NCBI GenBank assembly: GCA_000471045.1
Contig: KI301992.1
Span: 750,606 to 814,605, forward strand
Length of the DNA stretch: 64,000 nt
Direction of reading: 5' to 3'
From: an actinobacterium LLX17
GTDB lineage: Bacteria > Actinomycetota > Actinomycetes > Propionibacteriales > Nocardioidaceae
This document shows, piece after piece, positions 1 to 8,950 of this stretch. Below the pieces are notes generated by a model. It saw only the letters and a list, made by a program, of their open reading frames with translations, was not told where the DNA came from and ran no database searches. A program made the position numbers and the translations under genes. Position 1 is the stretch's first letter; each line of letters begins with the position of its first letter.

Positions 1-1359
1 CGGGTCGAGGCGATCATCGGGCTTGGTCTGGGCTACCTCTCGATGGACCGTTCCAGCACGGCGCTCTCGGCCGGCGAGCTGCAGCGTGTGCGTCTGGCGG
101 GCCAGCTGCGGGCGGGTTTGTTCGGCGTCCTCTACGTGTTGGACGAGCCGTCGGCCGGCCTGCACCCGGCCGACTCCGAGGCGCTGTACACCGCGCTGCG
201 GGAGCTGGTGGCCAGCGGCAACTCCCTGTTCGTGGTCGAGCACGATCTCTCGATCGCGCGCAATGCCGACTGGGTCGTCGACGTCGGTCCCGGGGCCGGC
301 GTGCTCGGCGGACGCATCGTGCACAGCGGACCGCCTGACGGCCTCGCCGACGTCACCGAGTCCGCGACGGCCGAGTTCATGTTCGGCCGCGACGAGGCGC
401 CGACCCTTCAAGCGCGGGAACCGGATGGTTGGCGAGAGCTGGACCACCTGTCGGTCAACAACCTGCAGGACGTCAGCGTCCGTCTGCCGGTCGGCGTGCT
501 CACGGCCATCACCGGTGTCTCGGGTGCGGGCAAGTCCTCGCTGCTGACCGCGATCGTCGAGCGGCTGGAGGACGAGCTGCGCGTCATCTCGATCGACCAG
601 AAGCCCATCGGGCGCTCCCCGCGGTCGAACCTCGCCACCTACACGGGACTGTTCGACGCGGTGCGGCGCCTCTTCGCCGCCACGCCGGAGGCGAAGGAGC
701 GCGGCTGGGCGGCGGGCCGGTTCTCGTTCAACGTCGACGCGGGTCGTTGCCCGACCTGCGAGGGGGAGGGCTTCATCGCGATCGAGCTCGTCTTCCTTCC
801 CACCAGCTATTCGACGTGTCCCACCTGCCAGGGCTCGCGGTACAACCCCGAGACGCTCGAGGTCCGCTACCACGGCCGGGACATCGGTGAGGTGCTGGCG
901 ATGACCACGCAGGAGGCCGCGGAGTTCTTCGCCGACGTCCCGGGCGTGCACCGCTCGCTCACCACGCTGCTGGACGTGGGGCTCGGGTATCTGACGCTCG
1001 GTCAGCCGGCGACCGAGCTGTCGGGCGGCGAGGCTCAGCGCATCAAGCTGGCCACCGAGCTGCAGCGTCCCCGCCGTGACGGCACCGTGTTCGTGCTCGA
1101 CGAGCCGACCGGGGGACTGCATCCCGTCAATGTGCGCGACCTCGTGCGGGTGCTGGGCCGGCTCGTCGATTCCGGTGCCACGGTGGTCACGGTCGAGCAC
1201 GACATGCAGGTCGTCGCGGCCGCCGACTGGGTCATCGAGCTGGGCCCCGGCGGCGGTGATCGCGGCGGCACCGTCATCGCGGCAGCCACCCCGTCCGACC
1301 TTCTGGCTCACGAGGACAGCATCACTGCGCCCTACCTACGGCGGTCGCTCGAACGCTGA
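1..1359 (+). CDS. UvrA-like ABC-type excinuclease subunit, 5' truncated by the window edge
   Basis: The reading frame is open from base 1, so only the C-terminal part (about 450 residues) is present. It holds the end of the first ATPase (signature near SAGELQRVRLA, Walker B VLDEPSAGLH, then VEHD), a second Walker A (GVSGAGKSS), a zinc-type module with two CPTC motifs, a second signature (LSGGEAQRIKLA) and Walker B (VLDEPTGGLH). This is the UvrA layout: two ABC units that bind damaged DNA as a dimer. The short spacing of the first zinc region resembles UvrA-like paralogues (UvrA2/drug-resistance type) more than housekeeping UvrA, but the N-terminus is missing, so the subclass is uncertain. It converges on the next gene with only 3 nt between stops. 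Confidence 0.9.
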   Translation, partial: RVEAIIGLGLGYLSMDRSSTALSAGELQRVRLAGQLRAGLFGVLYVLDEPSAGLHPADSEALYTALRELVASGNSLFVVEHDLSIARNADWVVDVGPGAGVLGGRIVHSGPPDGLADVTESATAEFMFGRDEAPTLQAREPDGWRELDHLSVNNLQDVSVRLPVGVLTAITGVSGAGKSSLLTAIVERLEDELRVISIDQKPIGRSPRSNLATYTGLFDAVRRLFAATPEAKERGWAAGRFSFNVDAGRCPTCEGEGFIAIELVFLPTSYSTCPTCQGSRYNPETLEVRYHGRDIGEVLAMTTQEAAEFFADVPGVHRSLTTLLDVGLGYLTLGQPATELSGGEAQRIKLATELQRPRRDGTVFVLDEPTGGLHPVNVRDLVRVLGRLVDSGATVVTVEHDMQVVAAADWVIELGPGGGDRGGTVIAAATPSDLLAHEDSITAPYLRRSLER

Positions 1360-1362
1360 GGG

Positions 1363-2589
1363 TCAGGCGGCCGTGGTCTGCTCACGGTCGAAGTACTCCA
1401 CCAAGGCCGCGGCGAGGGCATGGTTCTCCATCGAGCAACAGGTGCTCGGCTGGTGCTCATCGGGAGGGGGAGCCTGGCTGTGCCGTGGCCTCGTCAGCCC
1501 GGCACTGAGCACACCGGATCCCTTCATGCGGTGGTGACACTTGCACTTGTCATCGAGGTTCCACCCGGCGGTGGGACCGTTCTGCTGGGGTGGGTCCTTC
1601 TCGCATTGTCGTGCCGGGGTGGTGCACCCGGTGGCGGTGCAGACCTGGTCGCGGAAGGCGAGGGCGGTGGCCAGGATGTCGGGGGCGAACCTGCCGAGGT
1701 AGGTGTGATCGAGCACCCCGCCGGCCGGATCGGTGACGATGCGGTGCCAGAGGGTGTTGCCGGTGCCGGCCAGGGCGGTCAGCCAGTCGGCGGGCATCGT
1801 CCAGGAGTGGTCGTACGACGCGACCGGAAGGTCGGTGTGGCCGGCCAGGGCCTCGACGGGCACGGTGACGGCGACGTCCATGTGCACGGTGGGCGTGGAG
1901 ATGGTCTCGTCGCCATGGGTGAGCCACGCGCCCAGCAGATCGGCGCGCTTGTGCTGGAGGCTACGCGGCCCGTCGGGCCCGTCGGGCTCGTCCTCGAGAA
2001 CCCGCGCGGCCTGGTTGAGGCGACGATCAGCAGCAGCAGCGGCGACGGCGGAGGGGATGAAGGCGTTGAGCCAGGCCATGCCGTCACCGTCGTGGTGGAC
2101 CCGCACGTGGCGCAGCCCGCGGGCCTTCTCGGACGCCTCGTTGGTCTGGAGAGGCTCGATGGTGGCGCAGAAGCGAGTGATCCAGCGGCGCAGCTCTGAG
2201 TTGTTGTGGCCGGCGGCGTAGGTGGAGCCGTTCTGGTCGAGCCGGACCAGCGAGTCGGGTCGCTCGAGCTTGTTGGCAGCGTTGGCGAGCTGGGTGGTGC
2301 GGGCGGCGTCGATGTCGCCGGCGCGGAATGACAGCCAGGTGGCCGGCAGGTGGTCGCGCACCGTGCGCATGGCTGAGAGCCGGTTGCGCACCTGCTGCTC
2401 GCTGTACCCCGTGGCGAGGGCGAGATCCATGACGACGCCCATCTCCTCGGAGCGGCCGTGCCAGGACTGCGGCTCGTCGATGGCGGCCACACCAGAGGTG
2501 TACTCCGTGAGGAGCCAGGCGAGCTCGGCGAACTCCGCCTGAGCTCGCGCGCGGGAGACCTCCACCCACGGACCTGTTCTCGTCGCCAT
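1363..2589 (-). CDS. DUF222 / HNH-endonuclease-type protein with a degenerate HNH motif
   Basis: A 408-residue protein of the actinobacterial DUF222 family (the mycobacterial 13E12-repeat type), normally an N-terminal DUF222 domain followed by an HNH nuclease. The C-terminus keeps the zinc-like cysteines (CTATGC, CEK), the GPT...NLDD segment and CHHRMKGSG, but the usual D-x-DH core after the second cysteine reads CEKDPP, so the first catalytic His is absent. I therefore doubt nuclease activity. A start at 2745 is possible by frame but would run through the divergent thiamine riboswitch. The ATG at 2589 has a TACGTT box 6 nt upstream and is preferred. DNA targets and role are unknown. Confidence 0.8.
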   Translation of the reverse strand: MATRTGPWVEVSRARAQAEFAELAWLLTEYTSGVAAIDEPQSWHGRSEEMGVVMDLALATGYSEQQVRNRLSAMRTVRDHLPATWLSFRAGDIDAARTTQLANAANKLERPDSLVRLDQNGSTYAAGHNNSELRRWITRFCATIEPLQTNEASEKARGLRHVRVHHDGDGMAWLNAFIPSAVAAAAADRRLNQAARVLEDEPDGPDGPRSLQHKRADLLGAWLTHGDETISTPTVHMDVAVTVPVEALAGHTDLPVASYDHSWTMPADWLTALAGTGNTLWHRIVTDPAGGVLDHTYLGRFAPDILATALAFRDQVCTATGCTTPARQCEKDPPQQNGPTAGWNLDDKCKCHHRMKGSGVLSAGLTRPRHSQAPPPDEHQPSTCCSMENHALAAALVEYFDREQTTAA

Positions 2590-2595
2590 GAATCC

Positions 2596-2601
2596 AACGT
2601 A
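2596..2601 (-). promoter_or_regulatory. -10 box TACGTT of a leaderless start (DUF222 gene)
   Basis: Read on the minus strand, TACGTT ends 6 nt before the ATG at 2589, which would put the transcription start at or next to the start codon. There is no Shine-Dalgarno. The same spacing recurs across the window. Confidence 0.5.
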
Positions 2602-2658
2602 GGAGGGCGCGCCGACGGTGCTTCCGGGCTGCGTGCCTCCCTGTGGATGACGCGCTGC

Positions 2659-2664
2659 TAGCGT
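2659..2664 (+). promoter_or_regulatory. -10 box TAGCGT of the thiamine operon
   Basis: TAGCGT lies about 7 nt before the 5' side of the TPP riboswitch, so transcription would begin near 2671, exactly where the aptamer starts. Prediction from sequence only. Confidence 0.5.
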
Positions 2665-2670
2665 GACACC

Positions 2671-2760
2671 GTCCCCGCGGGAGCCCGAGGCATCGGGCTG
2701 AGAGGGAGCTGATCCGCTCCGACCGTCGCACCTGATCCGGGTCATGCCGGCGAAGGAAGT
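2671..2760 (+). promoter_or_regulatory. TPP (THI-box) riboswitch
   Basis: Both conserved halves of the thiamine-pyrophosphate aptamer are visible: the GGGCTGAGA segment at about 2695-2703, and CCTGATCCGGGTCATGCCGGCGAAGGA-like bases at about 2731-2756. The flanking GAGCCCGA/TCGGGCT pair forms the P2/P3 stem. The aptamer's 3' end (AAGGA at about 2753-2757) is also the Shine-Dalgarno of thiO, whose ATG is at 2766. TPP binding would thus most simply sequester the ribosome site. Translational control is inferred from this overlap. Confidence 0.93.
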
Positions 2761-2765
2761 GAGTC

Positions 2766-3807
2766 ATGGCGTTGCGCGTCACCGTGCGAGGTGCCGGCAT
2801 CATCGGCCTTGCCGTGGCCGACGAGCTGGTGCAGCGTGGGCACGACGTGCGGGTCGTCGACCCGGCGCCGGCGCAGGGCGCGTCCTACGCCGCCGCCGGC
2901 ATGCTCGCACCGGCGGCCGAGGTGTGGCACGGCGAGGACGACGTGCTGCGGCTCGGCCTGGCCTCGCTCGCCCTGTGGCCCGACTTCGCCCGCCGTCTCG
3001 GGGTTCCTCTGGAGACCGGCGGCACCCTCCTGGTGGGTGTCGACGCCGGTGACCTCCAGCAGGTCGATCGTCAGGTCGAGCTGCTGACGCGGCATGGCGT
3101 GGCGACCGAGACGTGGGACCGGCGCGAGGTCGTCGAGCACGAACCGAGCCTGGCGCGCGTCGGCGGAGGTGCGTGGGTGCCCGGCGAGGGCAGGGTCGAC
3201 CCGCGACGTGTGTGCGCCGCGCTGCTCGACCGCGTGCCGGTGCAGGCGACGGAGCCACCCGAGTCGTGGCGTCCCGACGTCACGGTCATCGCCACCGGTT
3301 CCGTGCTGCCCGACCCCCACTGCCACCTCGTGCGCGGCGTTCGCGGCGAGATCTTGCGACTCCGCACCGACGACCCACCGACGCGCACGGTGCGCGGCTG
3401 GGTCGCGGGAGAACCGGTCTATCTCGTGCCCCGAACGCCCGAGCAAGGGGTGTCGGCCGAGGTCGTCGTGGGCGCGACGAGCGAGGAGCACGATGGTGCG
3501 CCGGTGGTGACCGCCGGTGGTGTCCTGCGCCTGCTGGCCGCCGCGCGCGTCCTGTGGCCCGCCCTTGATCGCGCCGAGCTGGTGGAGACGACGGTCCGCG
3601 ACCGCCCCAGCACCATCGACGGCCTCCCGCTGATCGGCTGGACCGGCCGACCGGGGGAGATGCTCGCCGCCGGCCACTACCGCCACGGGGTGCTGCTGGC
3701 CCCCCTGACGGCCCAGGTGATCGCCGACGCCCTCGAGTCGGATCATCCCGACATCGATCCGGCGGTCGATCCCCGCCGCTTCATATCCGACGACTCAGGA
3801 GGAGTCC

Positions 3808-3830
<23 letters not shown>
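2766..3830 (+). CDS. thiO: Glycine oxidase ThiO
   Basis: A 354-residue FAD-dependent amine oxidase of the DAO family. It opens with the dinucleotide-binding GAGIIGLAVADEL, then the acidic end of strand 2 (VVDP), an AAAGMLAP segment and a C-terminal DGLPLIGW region typical of this fold. ThiO oxidises glycine to iminoacetate (dehydroglycine), the glycine-derived precursor of the thiazole ring in aerobes. It is the first gene after the TPP riboswitch and overlaps thiS by 23 nt, so translation is probably coupled. Length and position match ThiO, which separates it from sarcosine oxidase relatives. Confidence 0.93.
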
Positions 3831-5359
<1,529 letters not shown>

Positions 5360-5361
5360 GT

Positions 5362-6501
5362 TCAGCGCGCAGCGCTGAGCCGGCGACGCGGGAGCGTCAG
5401 ACCGACCAGGACGAACCCGCCGGCCAACGCCAGCACACCGACGACGCCGAGCAGCTTCAGGTCGGACGCCGCTCCCGTGTCGGGCAGGACGCCGGCGCGT
5501 GCCAGGTCGGTCGTCACGGCAGCGTTCACCGTGTCGGCCGTGGTCGCCGACACCGGGGCCACGGGGGCGGTGACCACGGGAGCCGCGCACGTCCCGAGCA
5601 CGGTCACCGTGAGGAACCCGTACGCCGAGTAGACGGTGCCCTCACGCGTGGACGCGTAGCCGACGAAGCCGGACTGGCACGCCGAGAAGGTGAGGTCACC
5701 GGTGTTCTCGTCGAACGACAGGATGGTGATGCCGTTGGAGATCTGGTCGATGAAGTACCGCAGCGGCGAGAGCTCGTCAGCCTCGTCGTCGAGACGCTCG
5801 TCGTTGGCCGCGAGGGCGATGAGCAGGGCCTGGCCGGCCGTCACCGTGGCTGCGTCGTCGACCGAGCACGCCAGGTCGACCCCCGGGCCGCCAATGAGGG
5901 TGTCATTGCCCTCTCCACCGCACACCAGGTCGTTGCCGAGCTGGCCGTCCACGTAGTCGTCGCCATTGCCGCCGTACAGCTGGTCGTTGCCGCCCACGAC
6001 GACACCCGCGAAACCGTCACCGTAGATCCGGTCGTTGCCGTCGTCGCCGAAGATGATGTCTTCGCCACCGTTGAGCTGCCCCGGGAACAGGCCGTCGGCG
6101 GCCACGCCGTCGCCGTAGATGAGGTCGTCGCCGTCGCCACCCTCGATGAAGTCGATGCCGCCGTTGACCGTGCCGCCCCCGAGGCTGGCGCCTGCGTCGC
6201 CGTCGCCGCGGATGACGTCGTTCCCGGCACCGCCCTTGATGCGATCGTTGCCGCCGTCGACGACATCTCCGTCGAGAAAGACGCCGGGGGTGGTCGGGTC
6301 GCCGCTGACGACGTCGTCGCCACCGGCGGCGTCGATCTCGTCGTCGCCGGACGTGCCGACGATGACGTTGGGATCGTCGTCACCCGTGATCGTGTCGGCG
6401 GAGGCGGCCGACGGCGCGAGGGTCAGGGCGGCGGCCACGGTGACCGCGAGAACCGGGCCTCGCAGTCGGCGAAGAAGGGAAGGGCTGGTCATACGCTTCA
6501 T
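5362..6501 (-). CDS. RTX-like calcium-binding repeat protein with LPXTG-type wall anchor
   Basis: A 379-residue surface protein. An N-terminal signal peptide (LLRRLRGPVLAVTVAAALTL, AxA-like site near SASA) is followed by nonapeptide-type glycine/aspartate repeats (GGAGNDVI, GGDGDDLI, GGNGDDYV, GGEGNDTL) typical of calcium-binding beta rolls. A region with two cysteines follows, then LPDTG, a hydrophobic segment and a basic tail (PRRRLSAAR): a sortase sorting signal. It should be secreted and covalently attached to peptidoglycan. The ATG at 6501 has GGGAGAA upstream. It lies on the same strand as, and downstream of, the histidine kinase and matrix genes. No sortase is seen in the window. Function beyond a surface role is unknown. 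Confidence 0.85.
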   Translation of the reverse strand: MKRMTSPSLLRRLRGPVLAVTVAAALTLAPSAASADTITGDDDPNVIVGTSGDDEIDAAGGDDVVSGDPTTPGVFLDGDVVDGGNDRIKGGAGNDVIRGDGDAGASLGGGTVNGGIDFIEGGDGDDLIYGDGVAADGLFPGQLNGGEDIIFGDDGNDRIYGDGFAGVVVGGNDQLYGGNGDDYVDGQLGNDLVCGGEGNDTLIGGPGVDLACSVDDAATVTAGQALLIALAANDERLDDEADELSPLRYFIDQISNGITILSFDENTGDLTFSACQSGFVGYASTREGTVYSAYGFLTVTVLGTCAAPVVTAPVAPVSATTADTVNAAVTTDLARAGVLPDTGAASDLKLLGVVGVLALAGGFVLVGLTLPRRRLSAAR

Positions 6502-6569
6502 GGATTCTCCCAGAGGGCGGCCGTCCGAGATGGCGGTCCGCGTCAGGTGGAGTGTGACAGCACCCCGGG

Positions 6570-7829
6570 TCAGCTGCCCGACGAGCGGCGGGAGGGGAGC
6601 AGCACGACGAAGGTCGTGGTGGCAGAGCCCTCGTCGAGGCTCAGCAGACCGCCTGCGGCCTCGGCCAGCTCGGACGCCACAGCAAGCCCGATGCCGGTGC
6701 CCACACCGTCCGTGAGACGCGAGCTGATACCCCGGCGGAAGATCTCGCTGCCGACGGTGCGTGGCCCCTCGTCACCCACGCGGACCTCGACCTTGTCGGC
6801 GACCGCACGGGTCGACACCGTGATCGTCCCCGAGCCGTGCAACCGGGCGTTCTCGATCAGCACGTCGAGCACCTGCCCGACGGGTCCGGTGGAGATGACC
6901 GCCGGCACCGGACCGGACTCGGCGAGGAGGATTTGGCGCTGCCCGGCCGCCACCTGCCGCTGCCACCGCTCGACGGTGTCGGCCACGAACTCCGTGAGGT
7001 CGACCTCGACCTGATCGCCGTGTCGCTGCCGGCGAGCGAGGTCGAGAAGGTCGTCGATCGAGGCGGTGAGCCGGTCGATCTCGCCGATCGACCGTCGCAC
7101 CTGGTCAGCGACCTCCGGGGTGGTCTCGGGCCAGTACGTCAGGTCCTCGAGCTCCAGACGCAGGGCCGTGATCGGCGTGCGCAGCTGGTGGGAGGCGTTC
7201 ACGGCGAACTCGCGCTCGCGGCGCACCAGGTCGTCGAGCCGGCTGGCCGAGATGCGCAGGGCTCGCCCGATCTCGAGCGCCTCCGGGACGCCGCGTCGTG
7301 GCACGTCCAGCGCGAAGTTGCCGCGCCCCAGCTCCTCGGCGGCCTCGGCGAGCTGGCCGAAGGGCCGACTGGTCCGCCCCGCGACCACGTAGCCGATGAC
7401 GCACGCGCCGGTGGCGAGACCGAGCCCGAGGAAGATCAGCGGCAGCAGGGCACTCTCGACCTGAGCCGTGACGGCGGCACGGCTGCGTGTGACGGTCAGG
7501 GTGCCGCCGTCGTTCGTCGAACGCGTCTCGATCAGCGATCGGTCGGGGTCGACGACGAGCTCGCCGGCGACGATCGGATCCCCGTCAGGTGGGGAGTAGC
7601 GCGCGCCGTCCGTGCCGTCGAGCGCGGACAGCAGCGTGGGTCGATCGATCGCGGTGCCGGACCGCAGGCGTGAGTCGACGCGGCTCTCCAGGAAGTCGGT
7701 GGTGCGGTCCAGCAGCTCCAGCTCGTGGTCACGCACGAGGTTGGCCGTGAAGTACGCACGCGGCAGTGCGTAGAGCACCACGACGCCGACGACCAGGACG
7801 ACCAGGATCCCGATCAGTCGTTCACGCAT
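6570..7829 (-). CDS. Sensor histidine kinase (HAMP type)
   Basis: A 419-residue membrane kinase: transmembrane helix near residues 5-26, an extracytoplasmic sensing part of about 100 residues, a second helix around 128-152, a HAMP linker, the phospho-acceptor box SHQLRTPITALRLEL, the N box (IENARLHG), and the ATP-lid glycines (VGDEGP and GTGIGLAVA). It overlaps the response regulator stop by 8 nt, so the two are co-translated partners. The signal is not apparent; the sensing domain is divergent. Its position between matrix-type secretion genes and a wall-anchored RTX protein suggests a cell-surface stimulus (inference). Confidence 0.93.
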   Translation of the reverse strand: MRERLIGILVVLVVGVVVLYALPRAYFTANLVRDHELELLDRTTDFLESRVDSRLRSGTAIDRPTLLSALDGTDGARYSPPDGDPIVAGELVVDPDRSLIETRSTNDGGTLTVTRSRAAVTAQVESALLPLIFLGLGLATGACVIGYVVAGRTSRPFGQLAEAAEELGRGNFALDVPRRGVPEALEIGRALRISASRLDDLVRREREFAVNASHQLRTPITALRLELEDLTYWPETTPEVADQVRRSIGEIDRLTASIDDLLDLARRQRHGDQVEVDLTEFVADTVERWQRQVAAGQRQILLAESGPVPAVISTGPVGQVLDVLIENARLHGSGTITVSTRAVADKVEVRVGDEGPRTVGSEIFRRGISSRLTDGVGTGIGLAVASELAEAAGGLLSLDEGSATTTFVVLLPSRRSSGS

Positions 7830-8565
7830 GGCCTGCGACGTCCTCGAGGCGGAATCCCACGCCGCGCACCGTGCTGAGCACCACGGGAGCGCCGCCGTCC
7901 AGCAGCTTCTGGCGCAGGCGGCCGACGGTGGTGTCGAGGGTCTTGGTGGAGCCGAACCAGTTCTCGTCCCACACTTCGGCCATCAACGTCTCGCGGGTCA
8001 CGACCGAGCCGCGCTGTGCGTCGAGGCGCAGCAGCACGTCGAACTCCTTGGCGGTCAGGCCGAGCTCGGTCTCGTCGATCCAGACGCGGCGGGCGTCCGC
8101 GTCGACGCGCAGACCGCCGGACGTGGGGGCCGGCGCGCCAAGGGTGGTCGGGGTCGCGGGCGGCGCCTCGGCGTCACCGAGGGGCCGGGTGGAGCGGCGC
8201 AGGAGGGCACGGCTACGAGCCAGCAGCTCGGAGAGGCTGAACGGCTTGCTGAGGTAGTCGTCGGCGCCGACGTCGAGGCCGACCACGCGATCGAGCTCAC
8301 CCCCGCGGGCGGTCAGGATGAGGATGCCACCGTCGAACCCGCTGGCGCGCAGGCCACGGCACACGTCGAGGCCATCCATGTCGGGCAGTCCGAGGTCGAG
8401 CAGCACGAGGTCGACGGGGGCGGAGGCGGCCAGCGCCAGAGCGTCGGTGCCGTTCTCAGCGCGCTCGACCTCGTATCCCTCCCGGGTCAGCGCGCGGGCC
8501 AAGGGGGCCGCGATCGCATCGTCGTCCTCCACCATCAGGATGCGAGCAGCCACGTCCTCAAGCAT
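7822..8565 (-). CDS. OmpR/PhoB-family response regulator
   Basis: A 247-residue regulator with an N-terminal receiver (ILMVEDDDAIAAPL, phospho-aspartate in LVLLDLGLPDMDG, lysine in YLSKPFSL) and a C-terminal winged-helix DNA-binding domain (LTAKEFDVLLRL, VGRLRQKL, TVRGVGFRLE). It pairs with the kinase that overlaps its end. The start is either the ATG at 8565, which overlaps the previous gene by 8 nt, or the GTG at 8553 (VAARILMVEDD), which has GAGGA just upstream. The second would be the more usual N-terminus. I list the longer form. Confidence 0.92.
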   Translation of the reverse strand: MLEDVAARILMVEDDDAIAAPLARALTREGYEVERAENGTDALALAASAPVDLVLLDLGLPDMDGLDVCRGLRASGFDGGILILTARGGELDRVVGLDVGADDYLSKPFSLSELLARSRALLRRSTRPLGDAEAPPATPTTLGAPAPTSGGLRVDADARRVWIDETELGLTAKEFDVLLRLDAQRGSVVTRETLMAEVWDENWFGSTKTLDTTVGRLRQKLLDGGAPVVLSTVRGVGFRLEDVAGHA

Positions 8566-8950
8566 AGAGTGACCGGGCCCTGCGGCGGGCCGCTCGACGC
8601 GCCCGGACCTGACGATCCAGCTCGAGTCCGACGTACCCCACCACCGCGCCCACGATCGAGATGATCGCCACCGGGTCATCGCGATCCGGGCCCATCGCGG
8701 GGAGGCCGATCGTGACGACCAGTATCCCGGAGGTCAGGGCGTAGGTCGCGACGACGGTGGCGGCGAGGCGCGCCTCGAAGGTGTTGCGCCACACCAGGCC
8801 GGCCGCGATCACCGCGGTGAAGGCGGCGAACGCCAGGATGGCCCCGGTCAGCTCGATGGTCGTGGCACGCGTCGACCACACGACCAGCAGTGCCGACTGG
8901 ACGACGGTGGCGCCGGCCACGAGGAGCACCGGTCGCGTCCGGGAGGCCAT
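8558..8950 (-). CDS. Small four-helix membrane protein of unknown function
   Basis: A 130-residue, mostly hydrophobic protein with about four predicted transmembrane helices and a basic tail (RQVRARRAARRRARS). The ATG at 8950 overlaps the stop of the Ig-like gene by 4 nt (ATGA), and its own end overlaps the response regulator. It therefore links the matrix genes and the two-component system into one transcription unit. I recognise no family. An upstream in-frame start at 9043 is rejected because it would run through the previous gene. Confidence 0.7.
   Translation of the reverse strand: MASRTRPVLLVAGATVVQSALLVVWSTRATTIELTGAILAFAAFTAVIAAGLVWRNTFEARLAATVVATYALTSGILVVTIGLPAMGPDRDDPVAIISIVGAVVGYVGLELDRQVRARRAARRRARSLYA

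Noticed and set aside
2590..2745. N-terminal extension of the DUF222 gene to 2745
   Set aside because: It would run antisense through the TPP riboswitch and thiamine promoter, and the internal ATG at 2589 has a good leaderless -10 box.
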